This document shows, in pieces, positions 1 through 7,436 of a DNA stretch of 21,832 nucleotides; position 1 is the stretch's first letter, and each line of letters starts with the position of its first letter. Both the position numbers and the translations under genes were made by a program. The notes beneath the pieces were generated by a model. It was not told the origin of the DNA. It ran no database searches and saw only the letters and a program-made list of their open reading frames with translations. The stretch is taken from positions 1 through 21,832 of the IMG/VR virus record IMGVR_UViG_3300031566_000419; one strand, written 5' to 3'. This DNA comes from a virus.

Positions 1-1
1 G

Positions 2-142
2 TCAAGTGAAGCAGCAGCATCTGAGACGGCAAAGAACAAGCTAAAGTTGAGACAAGCGAGTCAGACAAAGACAATATTGACCAGTCCAACAGGTGTAGGT
101 ACTGATGAAGATCAGATCAATGCACCTAGTTTAGGAGCCTAA
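2..142 (+). CDS. Small phage protein with TKTILTSP motif, C-terminal part only
   Basis: This is an open frame running in from the left edge and stopping at TAA 140-142, so only the last 46 residues are visible and the true start lies outside. The visible part has an Ala/Lys/Arg/Gln-rich stretch followed by the motif TKTILTSPTG and an acidic tail. Small proteins ending in a '(K/S)TILTSPLG'-like motif are common beside the portal genes of short-tailed phages; I recall no proven function. The next gene (144-416) carries a shorter version of the motif. The frame belongs to the compact operon: its stop is one base from the next ATG. Whether it is a minor virion or an assembly protein cannot be said from the sequence. 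Confidence 0.7.
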   Translation, partial: SSEAAASETAKNKLKLRQASQTKTILTSPTGVGTDEDQINAPSLGA

Positions 143-143
143 T

Positions 144-416
144 ATGGGAGTGTTTAATTCAGTTGTATTTCATGCTTTATCAAATGCTAATCCAGAAAAC
201 ACGAAGCTTAGAGGTTTGGCATCAGAATCAAACAAGAGACCAACTGATCCTTTTTACAATGAATATAACTCACAGCCTGAAGAGGTTGGATCTTCTAGTT
301 CTGTTGGTGTCTCTACAGGGAGCGTCCAGAGAGGGAGAAGCAATAAGACAAAGACCATTCTATCTCCAAGAGGAGAGACTTCTTCTAAGCAAGTAAATAT
401 TAGGGAGGCTAAGTAA
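144..416 (+). CDS. Small hypothetical protein with TKTIL-SP-G motif
   Basis: This 90-residue protein starts one base after the preceding stop, with GGAG about 7 bases upstream. It is polar and rich in Ser, Asn, Lys and Arg, with a serine/valine-rich low-complexity middle and no membrane segment. Near the C-terminus it contains TKTILSPRGE, which aligns with TKTILTSPTG in the gene just upstream. The two are therefore probably distant paralogues or share one short functional motif. Its stop overlaps the next ATG (416). The place just ahead of the portal gene suggests a minor virion or morphogenesis role, but nothing in the sequence proves it. An internal ATG at 163 opens a different frame and is a shadow. 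Confidence 0.75.
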   Translation: MGVFNSVVFHALSNANPENTKLRGLASESNKRPTDPFYNEYNSQPEEVGSSSSVGVSTGSVQRGRSNKTKTILSPRGETSSKQVNIREAK

Positions 417-592
417 TGGATGTGAATATCAATATCAATGTGGATGGAGCAGGTAACACCACAGTGGATCAGGACATGGGGATTAAGAAGAAGACTCGCA
501 AGCTGAAGAACGGCAAAGAGGTTATATTAGAGATGCCGAGAATGGCAGAGGATCACCAACCGAAGAATATACTCAACATGATGGGGATATAA
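416..592 (+). CDS. Small hypothetical protein (58 aa)
   Basis: The ATG at 416 overlaps the TAA of the previous gene (TAATG) and is preceded by a strong AGGGAGG site at about 402-408. The 58-residue product begins with an alternating Asn/Ile run (MDVNININVD), followed by a lysine-rich patch (KKKTRKLKNGKE) and a methionine-rich tail. It has no signal peptide or membrane segment. I do not recognise the family. The TAA at 590-592 lies one base before the portal ATG, so it is almost certainly translated as part of the operon. It may be a small head-assembly or virion protein. Confidence 0.65.
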   Translation: MDVNININVDGAGNTTVDQDMGIKKKTRKLKNGKEVILEMPRMAEDHQPKNILNMMGI

Positions 593-593
593 T

Positions 594-2225
594 ATGAAGA
601 TCAAGGATGCAAAGCAGTTGTTGAAGGGATTTCAGAAGGCAGAGACTGATCGTCTAACAGTCCAAGACACATGGCAAGACTTACTTTACTTTGTGATGCC
701 TCGTAAGAGAGGAGTGCAGGACAAGATTGAGGATGGAGACAAGCTTCCTTATGACATCTTTGATGACACAGCGATACAGAGCAACCTTGTATTGGCAGCA
801 GGATTGAGTGGATACATGACCAACTCAGCACAGAGATGGTTTGAGTTAGGGACTAGAGATACAGACCTGATGGATTCACCAGATGTCAGGGAGTTCTTAG
901 GGAAAGCACAGGACATCATGTTCGCAGCCTTGGCTAATAGCAACTTCTATCAACAGGTTCATGAGTGTTATTTGGATCTGGGAGCAATGGGAACAGCGAA
1001 TCTATATGAGGAAGAGGATCCGATTGATGACATCCGCTTCAGTGCAAGACATCCTAAGGAGATCTATTGTATAGAGAACGAGCGTGGCATCATTGATATG
1101 GTGTACAGACTGTTTGAGATGACAGCCTACCAAGCTACTCAAGAGTTCGGAGAAGATAAAGTATCAGAGAAGATCAACCATGCTATGGAGAACATGGATC
1201 ATGGTAAAGTGTTTGAGTTCATACAGTATGTATGCCCAAGACCAGTGAGAGATGTATCAAGAGACGACAACTTGAACATGCCATTTGCATCGTATTGGGT
1301 TGAGAGACGAGCAGTGAAGATGGTTAAGGAGAGTGGCTATGCAGAGTTTCCATTCTTCATCACACGATTCTATAAGAACAGCGACGAGGTTTACGGATAT
1401 TCACCAACACATGTAGCATACGCAGACATCAAGTCATTGAATAAGATGTTAGAGATATATACAAAAGGGGCGGAGCTTGCTGTATACCCACCTTGGTTAA
1501 TGGAGAACGATAGTGTTGTTGGCACATTAGATTTAAGAGCAGGAGCATTGAATTACCAGAAACAACCGATGCGATTAGGACAAGCTTTGCAGCCGTTGAC
1601 ATCAGGGATGAATCTTCAAATCACGATTGACTACATCAACAGAACTGAGAAAAACATAAAAGATTATTACTTCTCGGATTTGTTCCTGATGTTGACTAAC
1701 AACAATAACATGACAGCTACTGAGGTTATTCAACGGACTCAGGAGAAGATGATTATGTTGTCGCCAGTATTAGGGAGGTTGCAGAACGAGTTATTAAATC
1801 CAATAATTTATAGGACATTCAATATCTTGTTGCGAAAAGGAAAGCTTCCTCCAGTGCCTGAAGTATTGTTGGAGGCTGACCTTGACATTGTTTATGTATC
1901 ACCTCTTGCGAAGGCACAGAGGGCAGTACAGGCTCAAGACATGCAGACCTATCTCACTATCATAGGGAACATGGTACAAATCTTCCCAGACATAATAGAT
2001 AACATTGACTCTGATGAAGTAGCTGATAAGTTTGGCAAGATCTATTCTATTGACCCAGAGATTGTGAGAGATCCAGAGGCAAGAGATGGTCTAAGGGAAC
2101 AGAGAGCTGAACAACAACAGCAGATGGCAAAGTTACAGATGGCACAAGCCGCTATTGAAGGAGCTAAAACAATGAGTGAAACCAAAAGGAATGAAGCCGA
2201 TGCATCCACCAGCAACAACCAGTAG
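594..2225 (+). CDS. Portal protein (head-to-tail connector, T7 gp8-like)
   Basis: The 543-residue product has the usual length of the T7-type head-tail connector family. Family-like features seen are the N-terminal helical segment with a 'W.DL..FV.PR' pattern (about 27-38), a 'DDTAI.SN..LA.GL.GYMTNSAQRWF' region (about 57-84), a 'LD.G.MGTANLYEEED' segment (about 127-142) and a glutamine-rich helical C-terminus. Portal proteins form the dodecameric ring at one head vertex through which DNA is packaged and ejected; they nucleate scaffold and capsid assembly and later bind the gp11-like adaptor. The start follows GGGGAT just upstream. The scaffold, capsid and tail tube genes downstream agree with this role. 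The 3' end overlaps the next small gene. Confidence 0.93.
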   Translation: MKIKDAKQLLKGFQKAETDRLTVQDTWQDLLYFVMPRKRGVQDKIEDGDKLPYDIFDDTAIQSNLVLAAGLSGYMTNSAQRWFELGTRDTDLMDSPDVREFLGKAQDIMFAALANSNFYQQVHECYLDLGAMGTANLYEEEDPIDDIRFSARHPKEIYCIENERGIIDMVYRLFEMTAYQATQEFGEDKVSEKINHAMENMDHGKVFEFIQYVCPRPVRDVSRDDNLNMPFASYWVERRAVKMVKESGYAEFPFFITRFYKNSDEVYGYSPTHVAYADIKSLNKMLEIYTKGAELAVYPPWLMENDSVVGTLDLRAGALNYQKQPMRLGQALQPLTSGMNLQITIDYINRTEKNIKDYYFSDLFLMLTNNNNMTATEVIQRTQEKMIMLSPVLGRLQNELLNPIIYRTFNILLRKGKLPPVPEVLLEADLDIVYVSPLAKAQRAVQAQDMQTYLTIIGNMVQIFPDIIDNIDSDEVADKFGKIYSIDPEIVRDPEARDGLREQRAEQQQQMAKLQMAQAAIEGAKTMSETKRNEADASTSNNQ

Positions 2226-2484
2226 GTTAGATGCAAAGACAAAGGAGCGAGATGATTACTTTAGAAAGATCAAGTATGACTTTGAGACTTTGTTTGCAAC
2301 ACCAGAAGGAAAGAGGATCTTAGAAGACCTCCAGAAGTCTTGTTTCATTAACAACACTTCGTTTAGTACAGACAGTTTAGAGATGGCATTTAATGAGGGG
2401 AAGAGGATGATCTGCTTGCACATAATGGGCATGGCAACACCTGTTCCTGAGAACACAGACAAACCAAAAGAAGCAATCAAGTAA
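2200..2484 (+). CDS. Bbp19-like small virion-associated protein
   Basis: This protein of about 94 residues lies between portal and scaffold. It shows the pattern 'D(F/Y)..LFATPEGKRILEDL', a conserved 'TSF' and 'AFNEGKRM', all typical of the small Bbp19-like phage family found beside portal genes; its molecular role is not established. I chose ATG 2200 because AGGA (2187-2190) sits 9 bases upstream. Alternatives in the same frame are ATG 2191 and GTG 2176, which would add 3 or 8 residues and deepen the overlap with the portal gene from 26 to as much as 50 bases. No membrane segment is seen. The stop lies 9 bases before the scaffold ATG, with the AAGGAG site of that gene directly after it. Confidence 0.82.
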   Translation: MHPPATTSRLDAKTKERDDYFRKIKYDFETLFATPEGKRILEDLQKSCFINNTSFSTDSLEMAFNEGKRMICLHIMGMATPVPENTDKPKEAIK

Positions 2485-2493
2485 GGAGAATAA

Positions 2494-3414
2494 ATGAGCG
2501 ATGTCAATACGGATACCTTAGACCCAGTAGACGAGGATACTCTAAGCCCTGAAAACAAAGATCAAGTAGTTAGTGATGCAGTAAGTGATCCAAAGATTGA
2601 AGTAGATGCAGGTGAAGAAGACATAGACGAAACTGTTAACGATGTAGGAAAAAGGACTTGGTATGATCAGTTACCGACGGACATGCGTAATGATCCGAAC
2701 ATCACTAAGTACCAATCGTTAGAAGAATTTACAAAAGCATCAAGGGAGTTGGTCAGCAAGTTAGGTAAGGACAAGGTTGTTATACCGACGGAGAACTCAA
2801 CAGACGCAGAGAAGGCTGAGTTTTACAATAAGCTAGGCAGACCAGAAGAGGCTGACAAGTACCAGACTCCAGATTTTAAGATGCCTGAAGGAATGGAAAG
2901 ATCCGATGACACGATCAATGCTTATAAACAAAAAGCATATCAACTAGGATTGAACCAGAAACAGTATGAAGCTCTGTTAGATATGCAGAATGAAATGACA
3001 ACAGCTACATTCAATAAAGAGGTTGAGACTATCAACAAGATGGCAGCGACGACTGAAACAGAATTAAGGAAAGACTGGGGAGCTGCTTATGAAGGGAAGG
3101 TTGAGTCGGCTCAGAATGTAATCAATAAATACTTCAAGGGTAAAGACATGCATAGAGCATTTGATGTCTTGTCCAGTGATAAGGGATTCGTGAGAGCTAT
3201 GGCAGACATCGCAGGTCATTTAGGAGAAGATGTAATTAAGGGACAACCAAAGAATGCAAAGACACCAGCAGATGCACAGAGTGAGTACAACATGATTGTT
3301 GGTCGGAACCATCCAATGTCAAAAGCATACTTTGATGAGATGCATCCTGAACATGATTCTGTTGGAGAGTACATGACAAACCTTATGCGTATGGCACATG
3401 CAGGTGAAGTATGA
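2494..3414 (+). CDS. Scaffolding (capsid assembly) protein
   Basis: The 306-residue protein has a very acidic, disordered N-terminus (about 1-50). Next comes a segment typical of podovirus scaffold-type proteins: 'TWYDQLP.DMRNDPNI.KY.S.EEF.KA' (about 55-83), then 'VVIPTENSTDAEKAEFYNKL' and 'GRPEEADKY' (about 95-124), then Gln/Lys-rich helices. The 'iP...a.d.e...y..LGRP..a..Y' signature is widespread in proteins encoded just before major capsid genes. Scaffold proteins direct procapsid assembly and leave or are degraded before DNA fills the head; here that is inferred from family and position. AAGGAG precedes the ATG at good spacing. The TGA overlaps the next ATG (ATGA at 3411-3414), so the small downstream ORF is probably translationally coupled. 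Confidence 0.85.
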   Translation: MSDVNTDTLDPVDEDTLSPENKDQVVSDAVSDPKIEVDAGEEDIDETVNDVGKRTWYDQLPTDMRNDPNITKYQSLEEFTKASRELVSKLGKDKVVIPTENSTDAEKAEFYNKLGRPEEADKYQTPDFKMPEGMERSDDTINAYKQKAYQLGLNQKQYEALLDMQNEMTTATFNKEVETINKMAATTETELRKDWGAAYEGKVESAQNVINKYFKGKDMHRAFDVLSSDKGFVRAMADIAGHLGEDVIKGQPKNAKTPADAQSEYNMIVGRNHPMSKAYFDEMHPEHDSVGEYMTNLMRMAHAGEV

Positions 3415-3584
3415 CAACAGATCAAATAGAATTGATGAAGGTAAAGAAAGATATTTTTGTAGCAGTCATCTCTAATGGCTCTCACAACCAGAAGGAATGT
3501 TGGAAAGAGCAATGCGAGAAAGTATATGACTGGGTTGTTGGAACAGACACAGCGAAAGCTCCTGTAACAAAAACCACCAAGTAG
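3411..3584 (+). CDS. Small hypothetical protein between scaffold and capsid genes
   Basis: This is a 57-codon ORF starting in an ATGA overlap with the scaffold stop and ending at TAG 3582-3584. The product is soluble-looking, with two cysteines and two tryptophans in a CWKEQCEKVYDWV stretch and a short hydrophobic strand (IFVAVI). I do not recognise it. Stop-start coupling and tight packing support expression. Its last codons contain the first copy of a 23-base direct repeat whose second copy lies just past the stop, so the 3' end may have been remodelled by local duplication. Confidence 0.55.
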   Translation: MTTDQIELMKVKKDIFVAVISNGSHNQKECWKEQCEKVYDWVVGTDTAKAPVTKTTK

Positions 3585-3610
3585 TCGCAGATACAGTGAA
3601 AGCTCCTGCA
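3544..3610 (+). repeat. Imperfect 23-base direct repeat, period 44
   Basis: Copy 1 (3544-3566) and copy 2 (3588-3610) read cagaYacagYgaaagctcctgYa and differ only by three C/T changes. Copy 1 is inside the end of the 57-codon ORF and copy 2 is after its stop. The 44-base period is not a multiple of three, so this is not a coding repeat. It may be a local duplication or a repeated binding site ahead of the capsid gene. Confidence 0.6.
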
Positions 3611-3628
3611 CATTTTGTATTAAGTCTG

Positions 3629-3681
3629 CCCTTTTAGGATACCAGATAAAACTAAAACTAATTAACAACTTTTTAAAAGGG
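3629..3681 (+). promoter_or_regulatory. Inverted repeat covering the capsid gene ribosome binding site
   Basis: CCCTTTTA (3629-3636) is the perfect reverse complement of TAAAAGGG (3674-3681), with a 37-base AT-rich loop. The right arm overlaps the AAAAGGGG ribosome binding site of the major capsid gene (ATG 3690). The 105-base gap 3585-3689 is the only sizeable non-coding stretch in the window. A structure here could tune capsid translation or serve as an RNA-processing site. The stem is only 8 bp and the loop is long, so it may be chance. I see no convincing sigma70-type promoter or rho-independent terminator in the gap. Confidence 0.3.
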
Positions 3682-3689
3682 GAAAACAA

Positions 3690-4553
3690 ATGGCAACTCC
3701 AGATACTATTTATGCAAAGCAATATGGATCATTGATCTATATGCTGAGTCAACAAGAAAATTCTCGTCTACGAGACACTGTAATGTTGAAGTCAGGTGTA
3801 GTAGGGGAAGAAACATACATGGATCAATTGAGTGCGTTTGCGGCATTACCACGAACAACTCGGTTAGCACAAACTAATCCAACTTTAGCTGATTACCAAA
3901 GACGACGCATTGCGTTGGAAGACTTTTACATCGCTAAAGGTATTGACAAGATGGATGACATCCGTACTTTAGGTGATCCTACAAGTGCGATTGTTAAATC
4001 AGGTGCAGCAGGAATGGGTCGTCAAATTGATGATCTTATTATCGCAGCATTATCAGGAACAGCATTCACAGGAAAAGTTGGTGGAACATCAACTGTATTA
4101 CCTTCAGCACAGAAAGTAGCAGTAGGAACAACTAACTTAACATTAGCTAAGTGGTTATCTGCATTGGAGATCTTGAATCTTAATGATGTAGATCCTTCTG
4201 ATCAAAAGTATCTTGTGATCAGTTCAGGAATGCTTACTAGCTTACTTAACACTACAGAAATTAAATCTGCTGACTTCAACAGTGTGAAAGCACTTGTTCA
4301 AGGACAGATTGACACTTTCTTAGGGTGTAAAGTAATCCGATCCGAAAGACTAGCAGGCGGAGCATCGTCTCGTAAAGCGTTGCTTTATACTAAGTCTGGT
4401 GTTGGACTGGCAATCGGTAAGGACATCACAAGTCGTGTGACTGAAGAGTCTACTCTTCATTTCGCTAAACAAGTTTACTTTTCAATGTGTCTAGGTGCAA
4501 GCCGTCTTGAAGAAGTAAAAGTTGTTGAAATCGCTTGTGACGAAACAGCGTAA
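3690..4553 (+). CDS. Major capsid protein (Bbp17-type)
   Basis: The 287-residue product looks like the Bbp17/'phage capsid 2' type of HK97-fold major capsid protein of short-tailed phages. Features seen: an N-terminal 'Y..L...QQ.NS.LRDTV' helix, a segment of aromatic and arginine residues where loading differs from its neighbours ('YQRRRIALEDFY', about 70-81), a 'DPTSAIVKS...GMGRQIDDLII' spine-helix-like region (about 98-122), and a C-terminal 'FLGCKVIRSERL' (about 209-220), which is very characteristic of this family. It should form the icosahedral head shell. AAAAGGGG precedes the ATG, and codons are richer in T-ending and common types than in the portal gene, fitting high expression. It lies after the scaffold and before the decoration gene, as in BPP-1-like virions. 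Confidence 0.9.
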   Translation: MATPDTIYAKQYGSLIYMLSQQENSRLRDTVMLKSGVVGEETYMDQLSAFAALPRTTRLAQTNPTLADYQRRRIALEDFYIAKGIDKMDDIRTLGDPTSAIVKSGAAGMGRQIDDLIIAALSGTAFTGKVGGTSTVLPSAQKVAVGTTNLTLAKWLSALEILNLNDVDPSDQKYLVISSGMLTSLLNTTEIKSADFNSVKALVQGQIDTFLGCKVIRSERLAGGASSRKALLYTKSGVGLAIGKDITSRVTEESTLHFAKQVYFSMCLGASRLEEVKVVEIACDETA

Positions 4554-4584
4554 CCATAAACCTTAACTAATTGGAGAAAATAAA

Positions 4585-5046
4585 ATGGCAGAATTATACG
4601 GAGCAAATAGAACTAAGATGAATAGTCCTACTGGGTCTAACATCTTGGATCAAGGGATCAACAAGAGTAACATTTGTTACATGTTTGATTCTTATGAAGC
4701 AGTAGCAGCAGCTACAGGTGACATCATCTTTATGGGTGACTTGTTACCTGATGGAGCAGTCGTTACTCGGATCACGCTTTTAGCAGATGATCTTGGTGGA
4801 ACAGCTACGATTGACATCGGTGATGTGTTGGATCCTGATCGTTATTCAGGAACAACTGTTGACATCTCAGGTGCAGCTACGACTTATGTGTATCCAGAGC
4901 AAACAGCAGGTATTGATGTTGATGCTTATGGTTACCAAGTTGTTGATACTGGTGTTACTTCAACTTCTTCTAATCAGATTCAGATCACTGTACTAACAAG
5001 TGCAATTACTGGAACTATTAGAATGGGTATTGAATACGCAATATAA
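4585..5046 (+). CDS. Probable capsid decoration (cement) protein
   Basis: This 153-residue protein is encoded 31 bases after the capsid gene, with GGAG in the gap. It has a short polar N-terminus ('NRTKM.SPTGSN'), then a wholly beta-rich, Gly/Thr/Val/Asp-rich body with 'LLPDGAVVTRI', 'ATIDIGDVLDPDRYS' and a final 'ITGTIRMGIEYA'. Proteins of this kind directly after Bbp17-type capsid genes are structural; in BPP-1 the neighbouring gene encodes a jelly-roll cement protein. I infer that this one coats or clamps the head. Its position immediately before a glycosyltransferase cassette makes it one candidate substrate, since it is Thr/Ser/Asn-rich and would be exposed, but nothing in the sequence proves modification. 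Confidence 0.75.
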   Translation: MAELYGANRTKMNSPTGSNILDQGINKSNICYMFDSYEAVAAATGDIIFMGDLLPDGAVVTRITLLADDLGGTATIDIGDVLDPDRYSGTTVDISGAATTYVYPEQTAGIDVDAYGYQVVDTGVTSTSSNQIQITVLTSAITGTIRMGIEYAI

Positions 5047-5733
5047 ATGAAACTAGCTGCCATCACACCATCGTATAATGACGAGGCTTTGATTGGTGCT
5101 TGTATCAAAGGGTTCGCACCCTATGTGCAAAGGCATATTGTTATGGTATCCCAGAAACCTTATTTTGGGGAAACTGAGGAACCAGACAATACAGCCGAGA
5201 TAGCATCAGGATTAGGAGCGGAAGTTATATATGGTAGGTGGCAGCTAGATCATTATCAAAGGAATACTGCGATAGAGATGTTGCAGGAGTTTGATTGGAT
5301 CTTAATAGCAGACACAGATGTGTTCATGCTAGAAGATGACATGAAGAGCTTGATTGAAAAGTTAAAGACAGAGACCAAAGATGCGGTAAGGGTGAATCAT
5401 TATCCTTACTGGAAAGACTGGGAACATGTTATTGAAGACACATTCAAACCAATGTTTGCGGTCAGACCCAATGTCAGGTTTGTTCATATAGGGAATGTTG
5501 GATGCGAGAACGCTTTGTATTTAGATGTACACCAACATCACTTATCTTGGAGTGAGCCTAAAGACATTGTAAGTAAAATAAGTCATTACTCTCATGCTAA
5601 TCAAATACCATCAGACTGGTATGAGAAACACTTTGTTAACTGGGAAGAAAGCGACCAAGCAGTTCTACCAGACAGAACATATGGTATAAGGAAGCAAAGC
5701 TTTCCAAAAGAGTTAAGGGAGTTATTCGTATGA
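5047..5733 (+). CDS. GT-A fold (GT2-like) glycosyltransferase
   Basis: The 228-residue protein starts directly after the previous stop without a clear ribosome binding site, so it is probably translated by coupling. It opens with a beta-alpha nucleotide-binding start ('LAAITPSYNDEALIGACI'), has 'HYQRNTAIEML' (about 73-84), then the strand 'DWILIADTDVFML' with a DTD (DxD) metal/nucleotide-sugar motif at D89-D91, and acceptor-side aromatic/His segments ('HYPYWKDW', 'HQHHLSW'). These are hallmarks of family-2-like glycosyltransferases, which move a sugar from a nucleotide donor to an acceptor. Donor and acceptor are unknown. It is a cytosolic protein with no membrane segment. It is the first of four overlapping genes in a cassette placed inside the virion operon. 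Confidence 0.8.
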   Translation: MKLAAITPSYNDEALIGACIKGFAPYVQRHIVMVSQKPYFGETEEPDNTAEIASGLGAEVIYGRWQLDHYQRNTAIEMLQEFDWILIADTDVFMLEDDMKSLIEKLKTETKDAVRVNHYPYWKDWEHVIEDTFKPMFAVRPNVRFVHIGNVGCENALYLDVHQHHLSWSEPKDIVSKISHYSHANQIPSDWYEKHFVNWEESDQAVLPDRTYGIRKQSFPKELRELFV

Positions 5734-6332
5734 TAGCTGTATGCGTACCAACCAAAGGAAGACCTGAGAAGCTGAAGAACTTTCTAGATTCTCTTCCAGA
5801 CATTCCTGTATACATTTACCATCACTCCGACGACAAAGAATCTTTTCCAAAGGATAACCACAATATCTATTTCGGTGATTTGTCAATCATAAAAGCAAAT
5901 AACTTTCTAATCAAGAAAGCATACCAAGACAATCACGATGTATCAATCCTCGTCGCTACTGATGACATTATCTATGAACCAGAATGTATTACCAATGTAC
6001 AGAAGGCAGTAGACGAAGACGATACAAAGTTATACGGACTAAAGTGTTTGAACATGGTCTGCAATGATGATGCGTATGTTTGTATATCCAATGAGATTGT
6101 AAGAGAGACAGGTGGTAGTCCTTACAACGAAGAGTATTACCATTTCTATGCTGATACAGAACTTGGAGAAACATACAAAGCCAAGGGTAAGTTTGAAAAG
6201 ATAAACGCTGAGTACACGAACATGCATCCGTCGGTAACAGGGAAGCCTGATGATACTCATACACACAACAGATCTTATAAATTGATTCACGATAAAGGCA
6301 TCTATGAAAATCGTAACCTTCTTCACAGATAA
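5730..6332 (+). CDS. GT-A fold glycosyltransferase-like protein
   Basis: The 200-residue protein overlaps the previous gene by 4 bases (ATGA), with AGGGAG upstream. It starts 'MIAVCVPTKGRPEKLKNFLD', the classic first strand and loop of GT2-like enzymes. It then has the strand 'DVSILVATDDIIYEP' with a DD pair at D78-D79 in place of the DxD motif, a 'FYADTELG' segment with D142/E144 that resembles the catalytic-base region, and 'NMHPS' downstream. It is shorter than a typical GT2 enzyme (about 250-300 residues) but keeps the core. It probably transfers a sugar, with unknown donor and acceptor. No membrane anchor is visible. Confidence 0.72.
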   Translation: MIAVCVPTKGRPEKLKNFLDSLPDIPVYIYHHSDDKESFPKDNHNIYFGDLSIIKANNFLIKKAYQDNHDVSILVATDDIIYEPECITNVQKAVDEDDTKLYGLKCLNMVCNDDAYVCISNEIVRETGGSPYNEEYYHFYADTELGETYKAKGKFEKINAEYTNMHPSVTGKPDDTHTHNRSYKLIHDKGIYENRNLLHR

Positions 6333-6849
6333 GTACGAGAGGTTCGCATGTACGCTGGTAGATAGTGCAACCAAGTTTGGTTACGAGGTTGTGGAAGAGC
6401 GTATTGAAGAGACAGGAGACTGGCAGTGTAACACTGATAAGAAGGCTCTCATAGTTAACAAGCATTTGGTAGAAGGGAAACCTTTTATAATTACAGACGC
6501 TGATAGTGAGATCGTAGCACCTATAGACTTCTCTTTCTTTGATGGTTGTGATTTCTCTGCAAGGTTAAAGGGTGGAGTAGAGATGTTGAGTGGCACGATG
6601 TATTTCAAGCCATCACCTGCGGTGTATCAGATGGTTGGTAATTGGATCTATAGAAACTCGGTTGACCGAACTCGTTTAGAGCAGCAGCATTTACATGAGG
6701 CATACAAAGAAAGCAATGTTGATTTCAAGGAGATGCCGTCTAAATACTGTGCCATATTTGATGAGAGACCTCCTGTTCCAGATCCATGTGTTTTACATTA
6801 TCAAGCTTCAAGAGCTTACAGGAGAAAGCTAAATGCTGGAAGGGTATAG
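6304..6849 (+). CDS. Glycosyltransferase-like protein with DAD motif
   Basis: The 181-residue protein starts 29 bases inside the previous gene; AAGG sits about 5 bases ahead of the ATG. It shows 'MKIVTFFTDKYERFA', then the strand 'KPFIITDADSEIVAPID' with D65-A66-D67 as a DxD-type metal site, 'FDGCDFSAR', 'LSGTMYFKPSPAV' and a C-terminal 'CVLHYQASR' with H165. The order DxD, 'G.m.f', late histidine is typical of GT8-like or nucleotide-diphospho-sugar transferase-like GT-A proteins. Sugar and acceptor are unknown. Its long overlap with both neighbours shows the cassette is expressed as one coupled unit. Confidence 0.7.
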   Translation: MKIVTFFTDKYERFACTLVDSATKFGYEVVEERIEETGDWQCNTDKKALIVNKHLVEGKPFIITDADSEIVAPIDFSFFDGCDFSARLKGGVEMLSGTMYFKPSPAVYQMVGNWIYRNSVDRTRLEQQHLHEAYKESNVDFKEMPSKYCAIFDERPPVPDPCVLHYQASRAYRRKLNAGRV

Positions 6850-7435
6850 ACCTACAACCGAAGAAGAAGCTAAGTATTACACCTTGACTAATATCCCAGA
6901 CATAGCAGGGACTTGTGGAGGAATTTGTATTTGTGTTGGTGGTGGTAAGGGAATGTGGGAAGATTTAGCAGAAGCCAAGGAGATCGCTCCGACGGCAGAT
7001 ATTATGGCAGTTAATGTAGCAGCGATGTTTATACCAGAAGCAAAACATATTTATTCAATGCATTCTGCTCAGATCAATGCTATCGCACAGTTTAGGATTC
7101 ACGAGTACGCAGGAGACAAGGCTATCGTTCATGGAGTAAAGAAGTATGATTTCATTCACCACACTTGGAAGATGAGGACACCAGCTAGTACCAGTGGATT
7201 AGCAGCTCCAATTCTAGCCAAGGTATTGGGGTATAATAAGTTTATATTAGCAGGAGTTCCAATGGATGATTCTGGATATTTCTATAAACAAACATTAAAC
7301 GAGTCGTTTCCTGACAAAGCAAGGTTGCTAGAGGTTCATAATGTTAAAGAGATTTTTGGTGGGAAAATAAAAAGCATGTCAGGAAGAACAGCTAAATCTT
7401 TTGGTAAACCTGACACAGAATGGGTAAGGAGCTAA
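6833..7435 (+). CDS. Rossmann-like protein resembling DUF115/sialyltransferase-type enzymes
   Basis: The 200-residue protein overlaps the preceding gene by 17 bases and has AGGAG upstream. It has the strand-loop 'ICICVGGGKGMWEDL' with a glycine-rich turn at G36-G40 and an 'IMAVNVAAMFIPEAKHIYSMH' strand-helix. A segment at about 121-145 begins SGLAAPILAKVLGYNK and ends AGVPMD. The pattern 'SG..A...A..LGY..I.L.G.pmD' recalls DUF115/MptE-like and sialyltransferase-like (GT-B/Rossmann) proteins in phage and flagellar glycosylation loci. I cannot settle which family. By context it probably makes or transfers an activated sugar with the three upstream glycosyltransferases. Confidence 0.6.
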   Translation: MLEGYRPTTEEEAKYYTLTNIPDIAGTCGGICICVGGGKGMWEDLAEAKEIAPTADIMAVNVAAMFIPEAKHIYSMHSAQINAIAQFRIHEYAGDKAIVHGVKKYDFIHHTWKMRTPASTSGLAAPILAKVLGYNKFILAGVPMDDSGYFYKQTLNESFPDKARLLEVHNVKEIFGGKIKSMSGRTAKSFGKPDTEWVRS

Positions 7436-7436
7436 T

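Noticed and set aside
3585-3689. Sigma70-type promoter or rho-independent terminator before the capsid gene
   Set aside because: No -35/-10 pair with 16-18 base spacing is convincing, and the only stem lacks a following T-run and has a 37-base loop.
3216-3722. 168-codon open frame on the minus strand across scaffold end and capsid start
   Set aside because: It lies antisense to well-supported genes, has Cys/Phe/Leu-rich composition typical of a reversed coding strand and has no recognisable motif.
5989-6465. 158-codon open frame on the minus strand (and a second one at 6039-6374)
   Set aside because: Antisense shadow of the glycosyltransferase-like genes; low-complexity, Cys/His/Leu-rich translation with no family features.
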